From positions 1,857,501 through 1,921,500 of the forward strand of contig NZ_CP017259.1 in NCBI RefSeq assembly GCF_001735715.1: a DNA stretch of 64,000 nucleotides, given 5' to 3'. Made by a program: the position numbers and the translations under genes. The DNA is from Formosa sp. Hel3_A1_48. Lineage in GTDB: Bacteria; Bacteroidota; Bacteroidia; Flavobacteriales; Flavobacteriaceae. This document shows, in pieces, positions 23,953 to 32,383 of the stretch. Position 1 is the first letter of the stretch. Every line of letters starts with the position of its first letter. The notes under the pieces were generated by a model that made no database searches, had not been told where the DNA came from, and worked only from the letters and a program-made list of their open reading frames with translations.

Positions 23953-25854
23953 ATGAGTAAAATAATTGGAATCGATTTAGGGACAACCAACTCATGTGTC
24001 TCCGTAATGGAAGGTAATGAGCCTGTAGTTATCACAAATGCTGAGGGACGTCGCACGACTCCTTCTGTGATTGCTTTTGTAGAGGGTGGTGAGATTAAAG
24101 TAGGAGATCCTGCAAAGCGACAAGCAGTAACTAACCCTGAAAAAACGGTTTATTCTATAAAGCGATTTATGGGAAATAAATTTTCTGAATCTAAGCAGGA
24201 AGTTGGTCGTGTGCCGTACAAAGTAGTCAAAGGGGATAACGACACTCCTCGAGTAGACATCGACGGGCGCTTGTATACACCACAAGAACTTTCGGCTATG
24301 GTACTTCAAAAAATGAAGAAAACTGCTGAGGAATTTTTAGATCATGAAGTGAGTGAAGCAGTTGTAACTGTTCCAGCATATTTCAATGACGCACAGCGGC
24401 AAGCAACAAAAGAAGCTGGAGAGATTGCAGGATTAAAAGTACGCCGAATCATCAATGAGCCTACTGCTGCTGCATTAGCCTATGGGTTAGACAAAAAAGG
24501 AAAAGACCAAACCATAGTAGTTTTTGACTTTGGTGGTGGAACGCATGACGTTTCTATACTCGAACTTGGTGACGGAGTTTTTGAAGTTCTTGCTACAGAT
24601 GGAGATACACATCTTGGTGGTGACGATGTTGACGAAAAAATTATCAATTGGTTAGCTGAAGAATTTAAAGCCGACGAAAACATGGATTTACGAAAAGATC
24701 CAATGGCGCTACAGCGTTTAAAAGAAGCTGCTGAAAAAGCTAAAATTGAGCTTTCATCTTCTGCACAAACAGAAATTAATCTTCCCTATGTTACTGCAAC
24801 TGCAAGTGGGCCAAAACACTTAGTGCGCACATTATCTCGTTCCAAATTCGAGCAGTTGATTGATGATTTAGTGAAAAGAACAGTTAAACCTTGTGAAACT
24901 GCACTAAAGGCAGCTGGACTTTCTAAAAGTGATATTGACGAGATCATTCTAGTTGGTGGTTCGACCCGAATTCCAGCTGTTCAAGAAGCTGTTGAGAAAT
25001 TCTTTGGGAAAAAACCAAATAAAGGAGTTAACCCTGATGAAGTTGTTGCGGTTGGAGCTGCAATACAAGGTGGTGTGCTTACAGGAGACGTAAAAGACGT
25101 TCTGTTATTGGATGTTACTCCGCTATCGCTTGGAATTGAAACCATGGGTAATGTAATGACTAAATTAATTGAAGCTAATACGACTATCCCAACAAAGAAA
25201 TCACAAGTGTTTTCAACTGCAGCAGATAACCAACCTTCTGTAGAAATTCATGTCTTACAGGGTGAGCGTGCTATGGCAGGAGACAACAAAACAATTGGAC
25301 GTTTTCATTTGGACGGTATTCCACCCGCACAGCGAGGAGTACCCCAAATCGAAGTTACTTTTGATATCGATGCAAATGGAATCATCAAAGTTTCTGCAAC
25401 AGATAAAGCAACAAACAAGTCACAAGACATCCGAATTGAAGCTTCATCTGGTTTGACAGAAGAGGAAATTGAAAAAATGAAGCAAGACGCTGAAGCTAAT
25501 GCAGATGCAGATGCCAAGGCAAAAGAAACTGCTGACAAGCTCAATAGTGCTGATGCTATGATTTTTCAAACTGAAAAGCAACTAAAAGAATTTGGAGACA
25601 AACTTTCTGAAGATAAAAAACAGCCAATTGAAGCAGCTCTAGAGGAGCTGAAAAAGGCTTATGAAAGTAAAGATCTTGCTGTTATCGACCCTGCCTTAGA
25701 GAAAATCAACGAGGCTTGGAAAGTTGCAAGTGAAGAAATGTATAAAGCACAACAAGATGCACAAGCAGCTGGTGCCGCTGGTCCTGAAGCAGGTTCCGAT
25801 GCTCAAGCTGAAGGCGATAATGTTGAAGATGTGGATTTCGAAGAAGTAAAGTAA
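23953..25854 (+). CDS. dnaK: Molecular chaperone DnaK (Hsp70)
   Basis: A 633-residue Hsp70. The N-terminal ATPase domain has [47 protein letters not shown] and [16 protein letters not shown]. The linker [18 protein letters not shown] leads to the substrate domain. The alanine-rich lid ends in DVDFEEVK, the conserved acidic terminus. GGGTHDVS has His where many have Phe. It folds and refolds proteins with DnaJ and GrpE, neither of which is adjacent here. It has a strong terminator downstream and an unusual promoter region upstream. Confidence 0.98.
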   Translation: MSKIIGIDLGTTNSCVSVMEGNEPVVITNAEGRRTTPSVIAFVEGGEIKVGDPAKRQAVTNPEKTVYSIKRFMGNKFSESKQEVGRVPYKVVKGDNDTPRVDIDGRLYTPQELSAMVLQKMKKTAEEFLDHEVSEAVVTVPAYFNDAQRQATKEAGEIAGLKVRRIINEPTAAALAYGLDKKGKDQTIVVFDFGGGTHDVSILELGDGVFEVLATDGDTHLGGDDVDEKIINWLAEEFKADENMDLRKDPMALQRLKEAAEKAKIELSSSAQTEINLPYVTATASGPKHLVRTLSRSKFEQLIDDLVKRTVKPCETALKAAGLSKSDIDEIILVGGSTRIPAVQEAVEKFFGKKPNKGVNPDEVVAVGAAIQGGVLTGDVKDVLLLDVTPLSLGIETMGNVMTKLIEANTTIPTKKSQVFSTAADNQPSVEIHVLQGERAMAGDNKTIGRFHLDGIPPAQRGVPQIEVTFDIDANGIIKVSATDKATNKSQDIRIEASSGLTEEEIEKMKQDAEANADADAKAKETADKLNSADAMIFQTEKQLKEFGDKLSEDKKQPIEAALEELKKAYESKDLAVIDPALEKINEAWKVASEEMYKAQQDAQAAGAAGPEAGSDAQAEGDNVEDVDFEEVK

Positions 25855-25872
25855 ATTTAAATTTTGATAAAT

Positions 25873-25906
25873 AAAAAAGCATAATCTGAAAAGATTATGC
25901 TTTTTT
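25873..25906. terminator. Bidirectional terminator between dnaK and blh
   Basis: AAAAAAGCATAATCT and AGATTATGCTTTTTT form a 15-bp hairpin with a GAAA loop and T runs on both strands, serving dnaK on the plus strand and blh on the minus strand. Confidence 0.85.
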
Positions 25907-25923
25907 GGTTTTTGCGAGTTTAA

Positions 25924-26808
25924 TTATTTTTTTTTTGAAAACATCCTCAGCATTACGATAGCGTGAGGAAATGTGACAGCAGCTATAAATGCGAAAAATA
26001 GACTATAAAAATGTTTTTCATCTTTCAAAACAAAATATAATAGACTCATACCAGCCAATGAAACTATCCAATAAGGGAGTGCAGCTTTTGTATACTCCAT
26101 GATATGTACTCGCTTTAGATCGCCATAAGCAAATTTAATTTGCTCCAACAGCGAAGGAATACTATGCCAAATGATGAAGTAGATAGTAAACCCCCATATT
26201 AATGAAGAGGATTTAAAAATTATCATTAGTATGATAAGTGTGAAAAGTTCTTTAATAATTGTGTTGAGTTCAATTTTATTTTGCCTCAGCGTGATCAATA
26301 GAAACACAACTATTGAAGCGCCCAGTGCTATTGAAATTTCTTTTGAGTACAAATCATAAAGTTTGATCCCGGCAATTTCATTGATAATCATTTTCACATT
26401 ATCATCATTAAAATAAAAGACCATGAATAATATAAACAGGCCATACAAAAAAAAATAAATCCTTTTGTAATTAGTATGAACAAGTTTTAAATCTTCTTCC
26501 CAATGTTGTTCGCCAAAATGATAGGCGCTAAACACTATGAAAAGAATAAGTGCTAAGCTAGGAAACCAATAAAATACAAGTACTGCACTTACCACTACTA
26601 GGAGATAAGTCATTAATATTTTACCAAAGTTAAAATTAGATTTATTTGTCAATGAATTTATAATTAAAATATCATTGGAACCATGAATCATACCAAAAGT
26701 AAAGATCAGAAAAAAACCTAAAATCAATTCAAAATCTTCGGGAAATAAGGTTGTAATCCACAATCCTAGGAAGCTTGAAACGATTGAGAATCTATAAATA
26801 ATTTTCAT
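25924..26808 (-). CDS. blh: Beta-carotene 15,15'-dioxygenase, Brp/Blh family
   Basis: A 294-residue membrane enzyme that cleaves beta-carotene into two retinal molecules, the chromophore of proteorhodopsin. About eight hydrophobic helices are visible. The metal-binding histidine motifs are FGMIHGSNDILII near residue 40, FSAYHFGEQHWEE near residue 100 and IIWHSIPSLLEQ near residue 215. A final helix holds TFPHAIVMLRMF. It is divergent from the proteorhodopsin gene across 111 bp, the usual flavobacterial arrangement. The carotenoid genes making its substrate are not in this window. Confidence 0.95.
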   Translation of the reverse strand: MKIIYRFSIVSSFLGLWITTLFPEDFELILGFFLIFTFGMIHGSNDILIINSLTNKSNFNFGKILMTYLLVVVSAVLVFYWFPSLALILFIVFSAYHFGEQHWEEDLKLVHTNYKRIYFFLYGLFILFMVFYFNDDNVKMIINEIAGIKLYDLYSKEISIALGASIVVFLLITLRQNKIELNTIIKELFTLIILMIIFKSSSLIWGFTIYFIIWHSIPSLLEQIKFAYGDLKRVHIMEYTKAALPYWIVSLAGMSLLYFVLKDEKHFYSLFFAFIAAVTFPHAIVMLRMFSKKK

Positions 26809-26879
26809 AAAAAACTGTTAAATAATCAATTAAAAAGGAAAAAAAAGGAGATTTGGTAAAGATTTATATAAAAAATTGA

Positions 26880-26897
26880 TACATTTGTTTAAACAAA
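26880..26897 (+). promoter_or_regulatory. Proteorhodopsin promoter: -7 box and overlapping palindrome
   Basis: TACATTTG (26880-26887) is a perfect TAnnTTTG box 32 bases before the ATG at 26920. It overlaps TTTGTTTAAACAAA (26884-26897), a perfect 14-bp palindrome. A possible upstream TTTG lies at 26852-26855. Because the palindrome covers the -7 box and probable start site, a protein bound there would repress; this is inferred. Confidence 0.55.
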
Positions 26898-26919
26898 ACT
26901 AACAAAAATTTTTAGAAAA

Positions 26920-27639
26920 ATGACAAATTTATTCTTACCACTTGTTGCTGGCGGCGGAGACGTCAACGACCCAGTGAATTTCACATTCTTTATTGGATGT
27001 ATGGCAATGATGGCAGCTTCTGCCTTCTTTTTCTTATCTCTAAATCAGTTTGACAAAAAATGGAGAACTTCCGTTTTAGTTTCTGGTTTAATTACATTTA
27101 TTGCAGCTGTACACTATTGGTACATGCGTGACGCATCTATGGCTGGAGACGTGTCTAATGTAACGGCTTTCCGTTATGTTGACTGGATCCTTACTGTTCC
27201 ATTAATGTGTGTTGAATTCTATCTTATACTTAAAGTTGCTGGTGCAACTAAAAGTCTTCTTTGGAAACTAATCGGACTTTCAGTTGTAATGCTTGTAACT
27301 GGATATTTCGGTGAAACAATGGGCAACGCTGTTATGTGGGGTACTGTTTCTGGAATTGCATATTTTATAATTGTATACGAAATATGGCTTGGTGGAGCTG
27401 CTAAAATGGCTAAAGAAGCTGGAGGTGATGTTCTACATGCACACAAAATTCTATGCTGGTTCGTTTTAGTTGGTTGGGCAATTTACCCAATTGGATATAT
27501 GGCCGGTACAGAAGGTTGGTACGATGTGCTTCCAACTGAAGGCTTAGCAATGGATGTATGGTACAACATTGCTGATGCCATAAATAAAATCGGTTTCGGT
27601 TTAGTGATTTACAGTTTAGCAGTTAAGAAAACTGCCTAA
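26920..27639 (+). CDS. Proteorhodopsin, light-driven proton pump (green type)
   Basis: A 239-residue seven-helix retinal protein. Helix C reads RYVDWILTVPLMCVEFY, giving the proton acceptor Asp88, Thr92 and proton donor Glu99 (the DTE pattern of outward proton pumps, not the NDQ pattern of sodium pumps). The spectral-tuning position equivalent to 105 is Met96, the usual flavobacterial residue, associated with green absorption. Lys223 in DAINKIGFGLVIYS is the retinal Schiff-base lysine and His65 matches the His that pairs with the acceptor. Retinal should come from the divergent blh. A strong terminator follows, so it is monocistronic. Confidence 0.98.
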   Translation: MTNLFLPLVAGGGDVNDPVNFTFFIGCMAMMAASAFFFLSLNQFDKKWRTSVLVSGLITFIAAVHYWYMRDASMAGDVSNVTAFRYVDWILTVPLMCVEFYLILKVAGATKSLLWKLIGLSVVMLVTGYFGETMGNAVMWGTVSGIAYFIIVYEIWLGGAAKMAKEAGGDVLHAHKILCWFVLVGWAIYPIGYMAGTEGWYDVLPTEGLAMDVWYNIADAINKIGFGLVIYSLAVKKTA

Positions 27640-27664
27640 CATACAATCCCACTATATTAATATT

Positions 27665-27699
27665 AAAAGCGCAATTTTAAAATTGCGCTTTTTTTTTAC
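27665..27699 (+). terminator. Proteorhodopsin terminator
   Basis: AAAAGCGCAATTTT is directly followed by AAAATTGCGCTTTT and further T residues, a long stem and a T run 25 bases after the stop codon. Confidence 0.85.
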
Positions 27700-27714
27700 A
27701 CTATTTTTAACGTG

Positions 27715-27736
27715 AAACGGCTAATAAGCCGTTTTT
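27715..27736 (+). terminator. Second hairpin between proteorhodopsin and the thioesterase
   Basis: AAACGGCT and AGCCGTTT enclose an AATA loop, followed by extra T residues. It may back up the first terminator. It lies 35 bases before the thioesterase ATG, so it could instead act in that gene's leader if transcription begins upstream. Confidence 0.5.
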
Positions 27737-27771
27737 ACTTTTTGTAACTTTACACAAAATTTTTTAAAATA

Positions 27772-28191
27772 ATGAAATTATCTAAAGAAGTAATTCTACA
27801 GCACGCTAATGCCGCATGCAAAGACAATTTAATGGAGACTTTGAAGATAGAATTTGTTGATGCTGGCGCGGATTTCATAACGGCACGAATGCCTGTAACA
27901 AAAAGTGTTCATCAACCAGATGGAGTTCTTCATGGGGGGGCTACCGCAGCACTTGCTGAAACAGTGGGGAGCTTTGCGGCTCATATATTCTTGGATACAG
28001 ATACATATTTTGTTCGCGGAATAGATATATCTGCACAACACGTCAAGAGTATCAAATCAGGATTTGTTTATGCAAAAGCAATATGCATCCATAGTGGAAG
28101 AACAACTCAGGTATTTGACGTAAAGGTAACAAATGAAGAAAATGAACTTATTTCTTTATGTAAGCTAACAACTATTACCCTAAAAAAATAA
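27772..28191 (+). CDS. PaaI-family hotdog thioesterase (probable DHNA-CoA thioesterase)
   Basis: A 139-residue hotdog-fold acyl-CoA thioesterase. VTKSVHQPDGVLHGGATAAL followed by AETVGS contains the family's HxxxxxHGG segment with the catalytic acidic residue. The gene opens a run with isochorismate synthase (7-bp gap) and menD, so the likely substrate is 1,4-dihydroxy-2-naphthoyl-CoA, the menaquinone step otherwise lacking an enzyme in this window. That substrate is inferred from position. TAACTTTA 30 bases upstream is a near match to the -7 consensus. Confidence 0.82.
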   Translation: MKLSKEVILQHANAACKDNLMETLKIEFVDAGADFITARMPVTKSVHQPDGVLHGGATAALAETVGSFAAHIFLDTDTYFVRGIDISAQHVKSIKSGFVYAKAICIHSGRTTQVFDVKVTNEENELISLCKLTTITLKK

Positions 28192-28198
28192 ATCTTCG

Positions 28199-29263
28199 AT
28201 GTCTACTAATCGTTTTTTTGAACGAATCAATACACAGATTGAAAATGAAAGACCATTCATACTGAGTTCAGAGTTTGGTAAAAACTCAATTAGTGCGCGC
28301 TTACAAACAAATTCGATAACCTACAAAACAAAAGATTTTTCAGAAGAAGGATTTATTTTTGCACCTTTCGATTTGTCGTCTTCAGTTTATCTTATACCCA
28401 ATGAAGTAACTGAAGAGATTGGGTTGAACGAGTTTTCAACTTTTTCATCATCTTATAACGCCGTATACGGCACTATTTCTCCTAATCAACACAAGCGCTT
28501 GATATCGGATGCTATAAAAGCGATTGATGGGTCAGCTTTAGAAAAAGTAGTACTGGCGCGTACAGCAGAGCTAGATTTCATTAAAATGGATATAGTTCAA
28601 TTGTTCTTTTCTTTGGTGTCTGCTTACCCAGATGCCTACACTTACTGCTGGTATCATCCAAAAACTGGATTTTGGTTAGGCGCTTCACCTGAAACCTTGT
28701 TAAAAATAGAAAACCACAAATTAAAAACAATGGCTTTGGCTGGAACTCAAGAGTACAATGGCTCTATGGACGTTCAATGGGATTTAAAAAATCATGAAGA
28801 ACACTCCTTTGTAACTTCATATTTAAAAAACAAACTTTCTGATTATATTTCTGACATTGAAATATCATCCCCAAAGACCATAAGAGCAGGCAAGCTTCTT
28901 CATTTACAAACTTCCTTGAGTGGTGTCCTAATTGACAATCCAAACGCTTTAAAAGCGCTTATATCAAGTATTCATCCAACACCTGCAGTTTGTGGGACTC
29001 CTAAAAAAGAGGCGATGCTATACATTAACAAATTTGAGCCTATTGACCGCGCCTTCTATTCCGGTTTTTTAGGAGAAATAAATATTTTGAAAAATAATTC
29101 AACTGTCACAAACTTAGTCGTCAATTTACGTTGTATGCATATAAATGATCTTAAAGCTACTTTATTTGCAGGGGGTGGTATAACTTCAAAGTCAGATCCA
29201 GAAAAGGAGTGGGAGGAAACAGAAGCTAAGTTACGTACTATAAGTTCTGTTTTTACAACTTAA
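28199..29263 (+). CDS. Isochorismate synthase
   Basis: A 354-residue chorismate-utilising enzyme converting chorismate to isochorismate, the entry to menaquinone. KVVLARTAELDF, FWLGASPETLLKIENHKLKT, STIHPTPAVCGTPK-like ISSIHPTPAVCGTPKKEAML and FYSGFLGEINI are the successive active-site motifs, ending with ATLFAGGGITSKSDPEKEWE holding the Mg glutamates. The N-terminus is shorter than E. coli MenF and closer to EntC/PchA forms. Adjacency to menD supports a menaquinone role over a siderophore role. Confidence 0.92.
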   Translation: MSTNRFFERINTQIENERPFILSSEFGKNSISARLQTNSITYKTKDFSEEGFIFAPFDLSSSVYLIPNEVTEEIGLNEFSTFSSSYNAVYGTISPNQHKRLISDAIKAIDGSALEKVVLARTAELDFIKMDIVQLFFSLVSAYPDAYTYCWYHPKTGFWLGASPETLLKIENHKLKTMALAGTQEYNGSMDVQWDLKNHEEHSFVTSYLKNKLSDYISDIEISSPKTIRAGKLLHLQTSLSGVLIDNPNALKALISSIHPTPAVCGTPKKEAMLYINKFEPIDRAFYSGFLGEINILKNNSTVTNLVVNLRCMHINDLKATLFAGGGITSKSDPEKEWEETEAKLRTISSVFTT

Positions 29264-29274
29264 ATAACAATGTT

Positions 29275-29310
29275 TTAACAATGTTAAACCACCCAAAATC
29301 AATACCTTTG
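29275..29310 (+). promoter_or_regulatory. menD promoter with palindrome and direct repeat
   Basis: TACCTTTG (29303-29310) is a perfect -7 box only 7 bases before the menD ATG, so the transcript would be leaderless or nearly so. Upstream, TTAACA, A, TGTTAA (29275-29287) is a perfect palindrome, and AACAATGTT occurs at 29266-29274 and 29277-29285 with an 11-bp period, about one helical turn. This sits where a -33 element would be, so it may be an operator. Confidence 0.5.
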
Positions 29311-29317
29311 CACACTG

Positions 29318-31003
29318 ATGAAATGGCCAAAACACGATTTAGCGCAGTTCATAATTCAGCTTTGTAAAGTCAAAGGGCTAAAGCATGTTGTTATTTCTCC
29401 TGGCAGTAGAAATGCTCCTCTTACAATAGGTTTTACAAATCAAAATTTTTTTAGATGCTACAGCGTAGTCGATGAACGATCAGCGGGTTTCTTTGCTTTA
29501 GGTATTGCGCAACAAACTTCTGAGCCTGTAGCCGTAGTGTGTACTTCTGGTAGTGCTTTGCTAAATTATTACCCAGCTGTAGCTGAGGCTTATTATTCGG
29601 GTTTACCGTTAGTAGTTATTTCTGCTGACAGACCACAACATTTAATCAATATTGGTGATGGTCAAACGATTATCCAACCTCACGCATTTGGTAAACATGT
29701 TCTTTTTGAAGCCAATTTAAAGCCTCCAACAAAAACACTTTTCAATAGTACTCAGTTTGCACGCGATAAAGCACAAAAATTAATCAATAAAGCCCTCGAT
29801 ACGGCTAGTCGAATGATGGGGCCTGTTCATATTAATGTCCCTTTTGAAGAACCTTTGTATGATACTGTACCTGAACCTTTAAGCTTAAACATCTCCTTTA
29901 AAAAAGATATAAAGACAGCATATTTTTATCTTAGTCCTTCCTTCCAAAAAACATGGCAAAACGCTAAGCGTAAATTAGTTTTGGTAGGGGTAAACCCACC
30001 AAATTCATTAGATTCAGCGGTAATTGATCAACTAGCTAATGATCCCTCAGTGATAGTTCTCACAGAAACAACATCTAACTTGCACCACAGTAATTTCTTT
30101 CCCTTTATAGACCAGCTAATTGCACCACTAAATGAGGAGGGTTATGAAGCGCTTCAGCCAGATTTGCTTTTAACTTTTGGAGGATTAATAATATCAAAAA
30201 AAATCAAAGCTTTTTTAAGGGCTTATAACCCCAAACACCATTGGCATGTTGACCCCTACAAAGCCAATGACACTTATTTTTGTTTAAATAAACATTTTAA
30301 GATAAATCCAAATGATTTTTTTCGTCAATTATTTAAGAATACTCCTTCAAACAAAAGCTCCTACTTTGATTTTTGGAATAGAGTAAAACTACAGCGTAAA
30401 AAGGCTCATAATGAGTATTTAAAATCTATGCCTTTCAGTGATTTCAAGGCTTTTGAGTTGATTTCACATGCTATCCCTCAAAACTTTGTGGTTCAATCAG
30501 GTAACAGTTCTGCTATTCGCTATTTGCAGCTTTTCGAATTTCACCCATCCATTTCATTGTATTGCAACAGAGGGACAAGTGGAATAGACGGTTCCACCAG
30601 TACTGCAGTTGGAGCTTCTATTGTTTCAAAAGAACCTACCCTTTTGATTACTGGAGATTTAAGCTTTTTCTATGATATTAATGGCTTGTGGAATAAGTAT
30701 ATCCCTTCAAACTTTAGAATAATAGTAATCAATAATAGTGGGGGAGGAATTTTTAGAATTTTACCTGGAAACGATAATTCAGAACTATTTGAAACTTATT
30801 TTGAGACAAAGCACAATCGAAATGCAAAAGCTCTAGCTACAGATTTTGGTTTTGCTTACAGTTCTGCAAACTCGGAGCAAACTTTAGCCCTTACTTTAGC
30901 TGAATTTTTTAAAAGTTCATCAAGTCCAAAACTTCTAGAAATTTTCACACCCTCTTCTCAAAATGACAAAATTCTTTTATCTTATTTTGACCAAATAGCT
31001 TAA
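29318..31003 (+). CDS. menD: 2-succinyl-5-enolpyruvyl-6-hydroxy-3-cyclohexene-1-carboxylate synthase
   Basis: A 561-residue thiamine-diphosphate enzyme that joins isochorismate and 2-oxoglutarate in menaquinone synthesis. GLKHVVISPGSRNAPLTIGF opens the pyrimidine-binding domain and DERSAGFFALGIAQQ carries the catalytic glutamate. NRGTSGIDGSTSTAVGAS and LLITGDLSFFYDINGLWN, then VINNSGGGIFRILPG, form the diphosphate and magnesium site. Full length. Its own promoter box sits immediately upstream although it follows isochorismate synthase by only 54 bp. Confidence 0.97.
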   Translation: MKWPKHDLAQFIIQLCKVKGLKHVVISPGSRNAPLTIGFTNQNFFRCYSVVDERSAGFFALGIAQQTSEPVAVVCTSGSALLNYYPAVAEAYYSGLPLVVISADRPQHLINIGDGQTIIQPHAFGKHVLFEANLKPPTKTLFNSTQFARDKAQKLINKALDTASRMMGPVHINVPFEEPLYDTVPEPLSLNISFKKDIKTAYFYLSPSFQKTWQNAKRKLVLVGVNPPNSLDSAVIDQLANDPSVIVLTETTSNLHHSNFFPFIDQLIAPLNEEGYEALQPDLLLTFGGLIISKKIKAFLRAYNPKHHWHVDPYKANDTYFCLNKHFKINPNDFFRQLFKNTPSNKSSYFDFWNRVKLQRKKAHNEYLKSMPFSDFKAFELISHAIPQNFVVQSGNSSAIRYLQLFEFHPSISLYCNRGTSGIDGSTSTAVGASIVSKEPTLLITGDLSFFYDINGLWNKYIPSNFRIIVINNSGGGIFRILPGNDNSELFETYFETKHNRNAKALATDFGFAYSSANSEQTLALTLAEFFKSSSSPKLLEIFTPSSQNDKILLSYFDQIA

Positions 31004-31098
31004 AATAATCTCTTGAAATGTGACTTTTGTTGTGATTGCGTGTCTTATGTAACTGAGAAACTGTCCAAGCAGTAATATTAATTCAAACCCAAATTATT

Positions 31099-31437
31099 AT
31101 GAACAAAAGAGAGCAATTGATTCAAAAATATGCAAACGATTTAAGAATAAAATGCAATATTAACCCAGATATGAATCTCCTTACTAAAGTGACAATTAAT
31201 TGTGGCCCATCTATTTACAACAAAGACGCTTCTATGGTTTCTTCAACAGATCCTTCCGAAGTAGACACCATCCGCAATAACTTTTTGATTAAAAAATTAA
31301 AGTTGAGAGAGTCACCACTTCTCGATGAGGGGATCAATCAAGTGTTTGAGCTGTATGGCCTATCCAACCGAAATAAATACCGCGCTGTTGTGTATTATCT
31401 CTTGACTAAGCACTTTGGTAAAGAATCAATATTTTAA
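31099..31437 (+). CDS. DUF2853 family protein
   Basis: A 112-residue soluble helical protein of the DUF2853 family. KREQLIQKYANDLRIKCNIN begins it, and NQVFELYGLSNRNKYRAVVY is the conserved C-terminal half. A family structure exists in the databases but no function is known. The gene stands alone between menD and the convergent purU, 95 bp from menD with no hairpin visible in that gap. Confidence 0.85.
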   Translation: MNKREQLIQKYANDLRIKCNINPDMNLLTKVTINCGPSIYNKDASMVSSTDPSEVDTIRNNFLIKKLKLRESPLLDEGINQVFELYGLSNRNKYRAVVYYLLTKHFGKESIF

Positions 31438-31446
31438 CCATTCATT

Positions 31447-32301
31447 TTAAGAAAATACCACTGTTTTGTTGCCGTACACCATTACTTTTTGGTTTATATG
31501 GTGTTTAATGGCTGTAGAAAGAACAATTTTTTCTAAGTCACGACCTTTATTGATTAAATCTTTGATTGTATGTGTATGCGAAACATGAACTACATCTTGT
31601 TCAATAATAGGACCCGCGTCCAATTCGGTGGTTACATAATGCGAAGTAGCCCCAATAATTTTCACCCCACGTTTAAAGGCAGAATGGTAAGGCTTTGCGC
31701 CAACAAATGCAGGTAGAAAAGAGTGATGAATATTGATGATTTTTGACGGATAAGCATCAATTAGTCTTTGAGGGATAATCTGCATGTAACGTGCCAAAAC
31801 AATAAAATCAACCCTGTACTCCTTGAGTAACTTTAAATGCTGACGCTCTGAATCAGCACGTGTGTCTGGAGTAATTGGAATATGAAAAAACGGAATTTCG
31901 AAGCTATCTGCAATGGGCTTTAAATCCGTATGGTTACTCGCTATAAATGGAATCTCTATATTGAGTTCACCAGATTTAAATCGACCTAAGATATCATATA
32001 AACAATGATCATACTTTGACACAAAAATAGCCATTTTTGGTAAAAATTCGGCATCAAATATAGTCCAATCCATTGCAAAAATTTGCGCAACAGAAACATC
32101 AAAAAGTTGCTTAAGCTCGTTTGTTGTTATTGAGTTGTTTTCAAAAGTGCATTCAAGTCGCATAAAAAAAACTTCTTGCTCGTGGTCAACATGTTGGTCA
32201 ACATAAGTAATATTCCCTTCTTGTTTAAAAATAAAACTTGTTGTAGCTGCGATGATACCCGATTGATCTTTACAGTTAATGAGAATTGTAAATTTTTTCA
32301 T
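31447..32301 (-). CDS. purU: Formyltetrahydrofolate deformylase
   Basis: A 284-residue enzyme releasing formate from 10-formyl-tetrahydrofolate to balance one-carbon pools. The N-terminal ACT domain begins FTILINCKDQSGIIAATTSF. The formyltransferase domain has DFIVLARYMQIIPQRLIDAY, then IINIHHSFLPAFVGAKPYHS with catalytic Asn and His, and ELDAGPIIEQDVVHVSH with the aspartate. It is the lone minus-strand gene inside the menaquinone region, converging with DUF2853 and diverging from cvfB. Confidence 0.96.
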   Translation of the reverse strand: MKKFTILINCKDQSGIIAATTSFIFKQEGNITYVDQHVDHEQEVFFMRLECTFENNSITTNELKQLFDVSVAQIFAMDWTIFDAEFLPKMAIFVSKYDHCLYDILGRFKSGELNIEIPFIASNHTDLKPIADSFEIPFFHIPITPDTRADSERQHLKLLKEYRVDFIVLARYMQIIPQRLIDAYPSKIINIHHSFLPAFVGAKPYHSAFKRGVKIIGATSHYVTTELDAGPIIEQDVVHVSHTHTIKDLINKGRDLEKIVLSTAIKHHINQKVMVYGNKTVVFS

Positions 32302-32371
32302 CCAACAAAATTAGAAAAAACTTTAATTGATTAACAGATTTTTTGCAAGTTATTATTACCTCTAATATGCT

Positions 32372-32379
32372 TACCTTTG
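32372..32379 (+). promoter_or_regulatory. -7 box immediately before cvfB
   Basis: TACCTTTG matches TAnnTTTG and ends 4 bases before the ATG at 32384, implying a leaderless mRNA. Confidence 0.5.
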
Positions 32380-32383
32380 TATC

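Noticed and set aside
24528-24552. GGGTHDVS in DnaK as a damaged ATPase motif
   Set aside because: The phosphate-binding glycines and aspartate are kept; Phe-to-His at this site is tolerated in the family.
23992-25544. Several reading frames antisense to dnaK, and one frame nested on the same strand
   Set aside because: They have no family features and follow from the codon use of a long conserved gene.
26832-26853. Photoprotection motif at the expected place before the proteorhodopsin -7 box
   Set aside because: The 22 bp located 26 bp upstream of TACATTTG are purine-rich and do not match.
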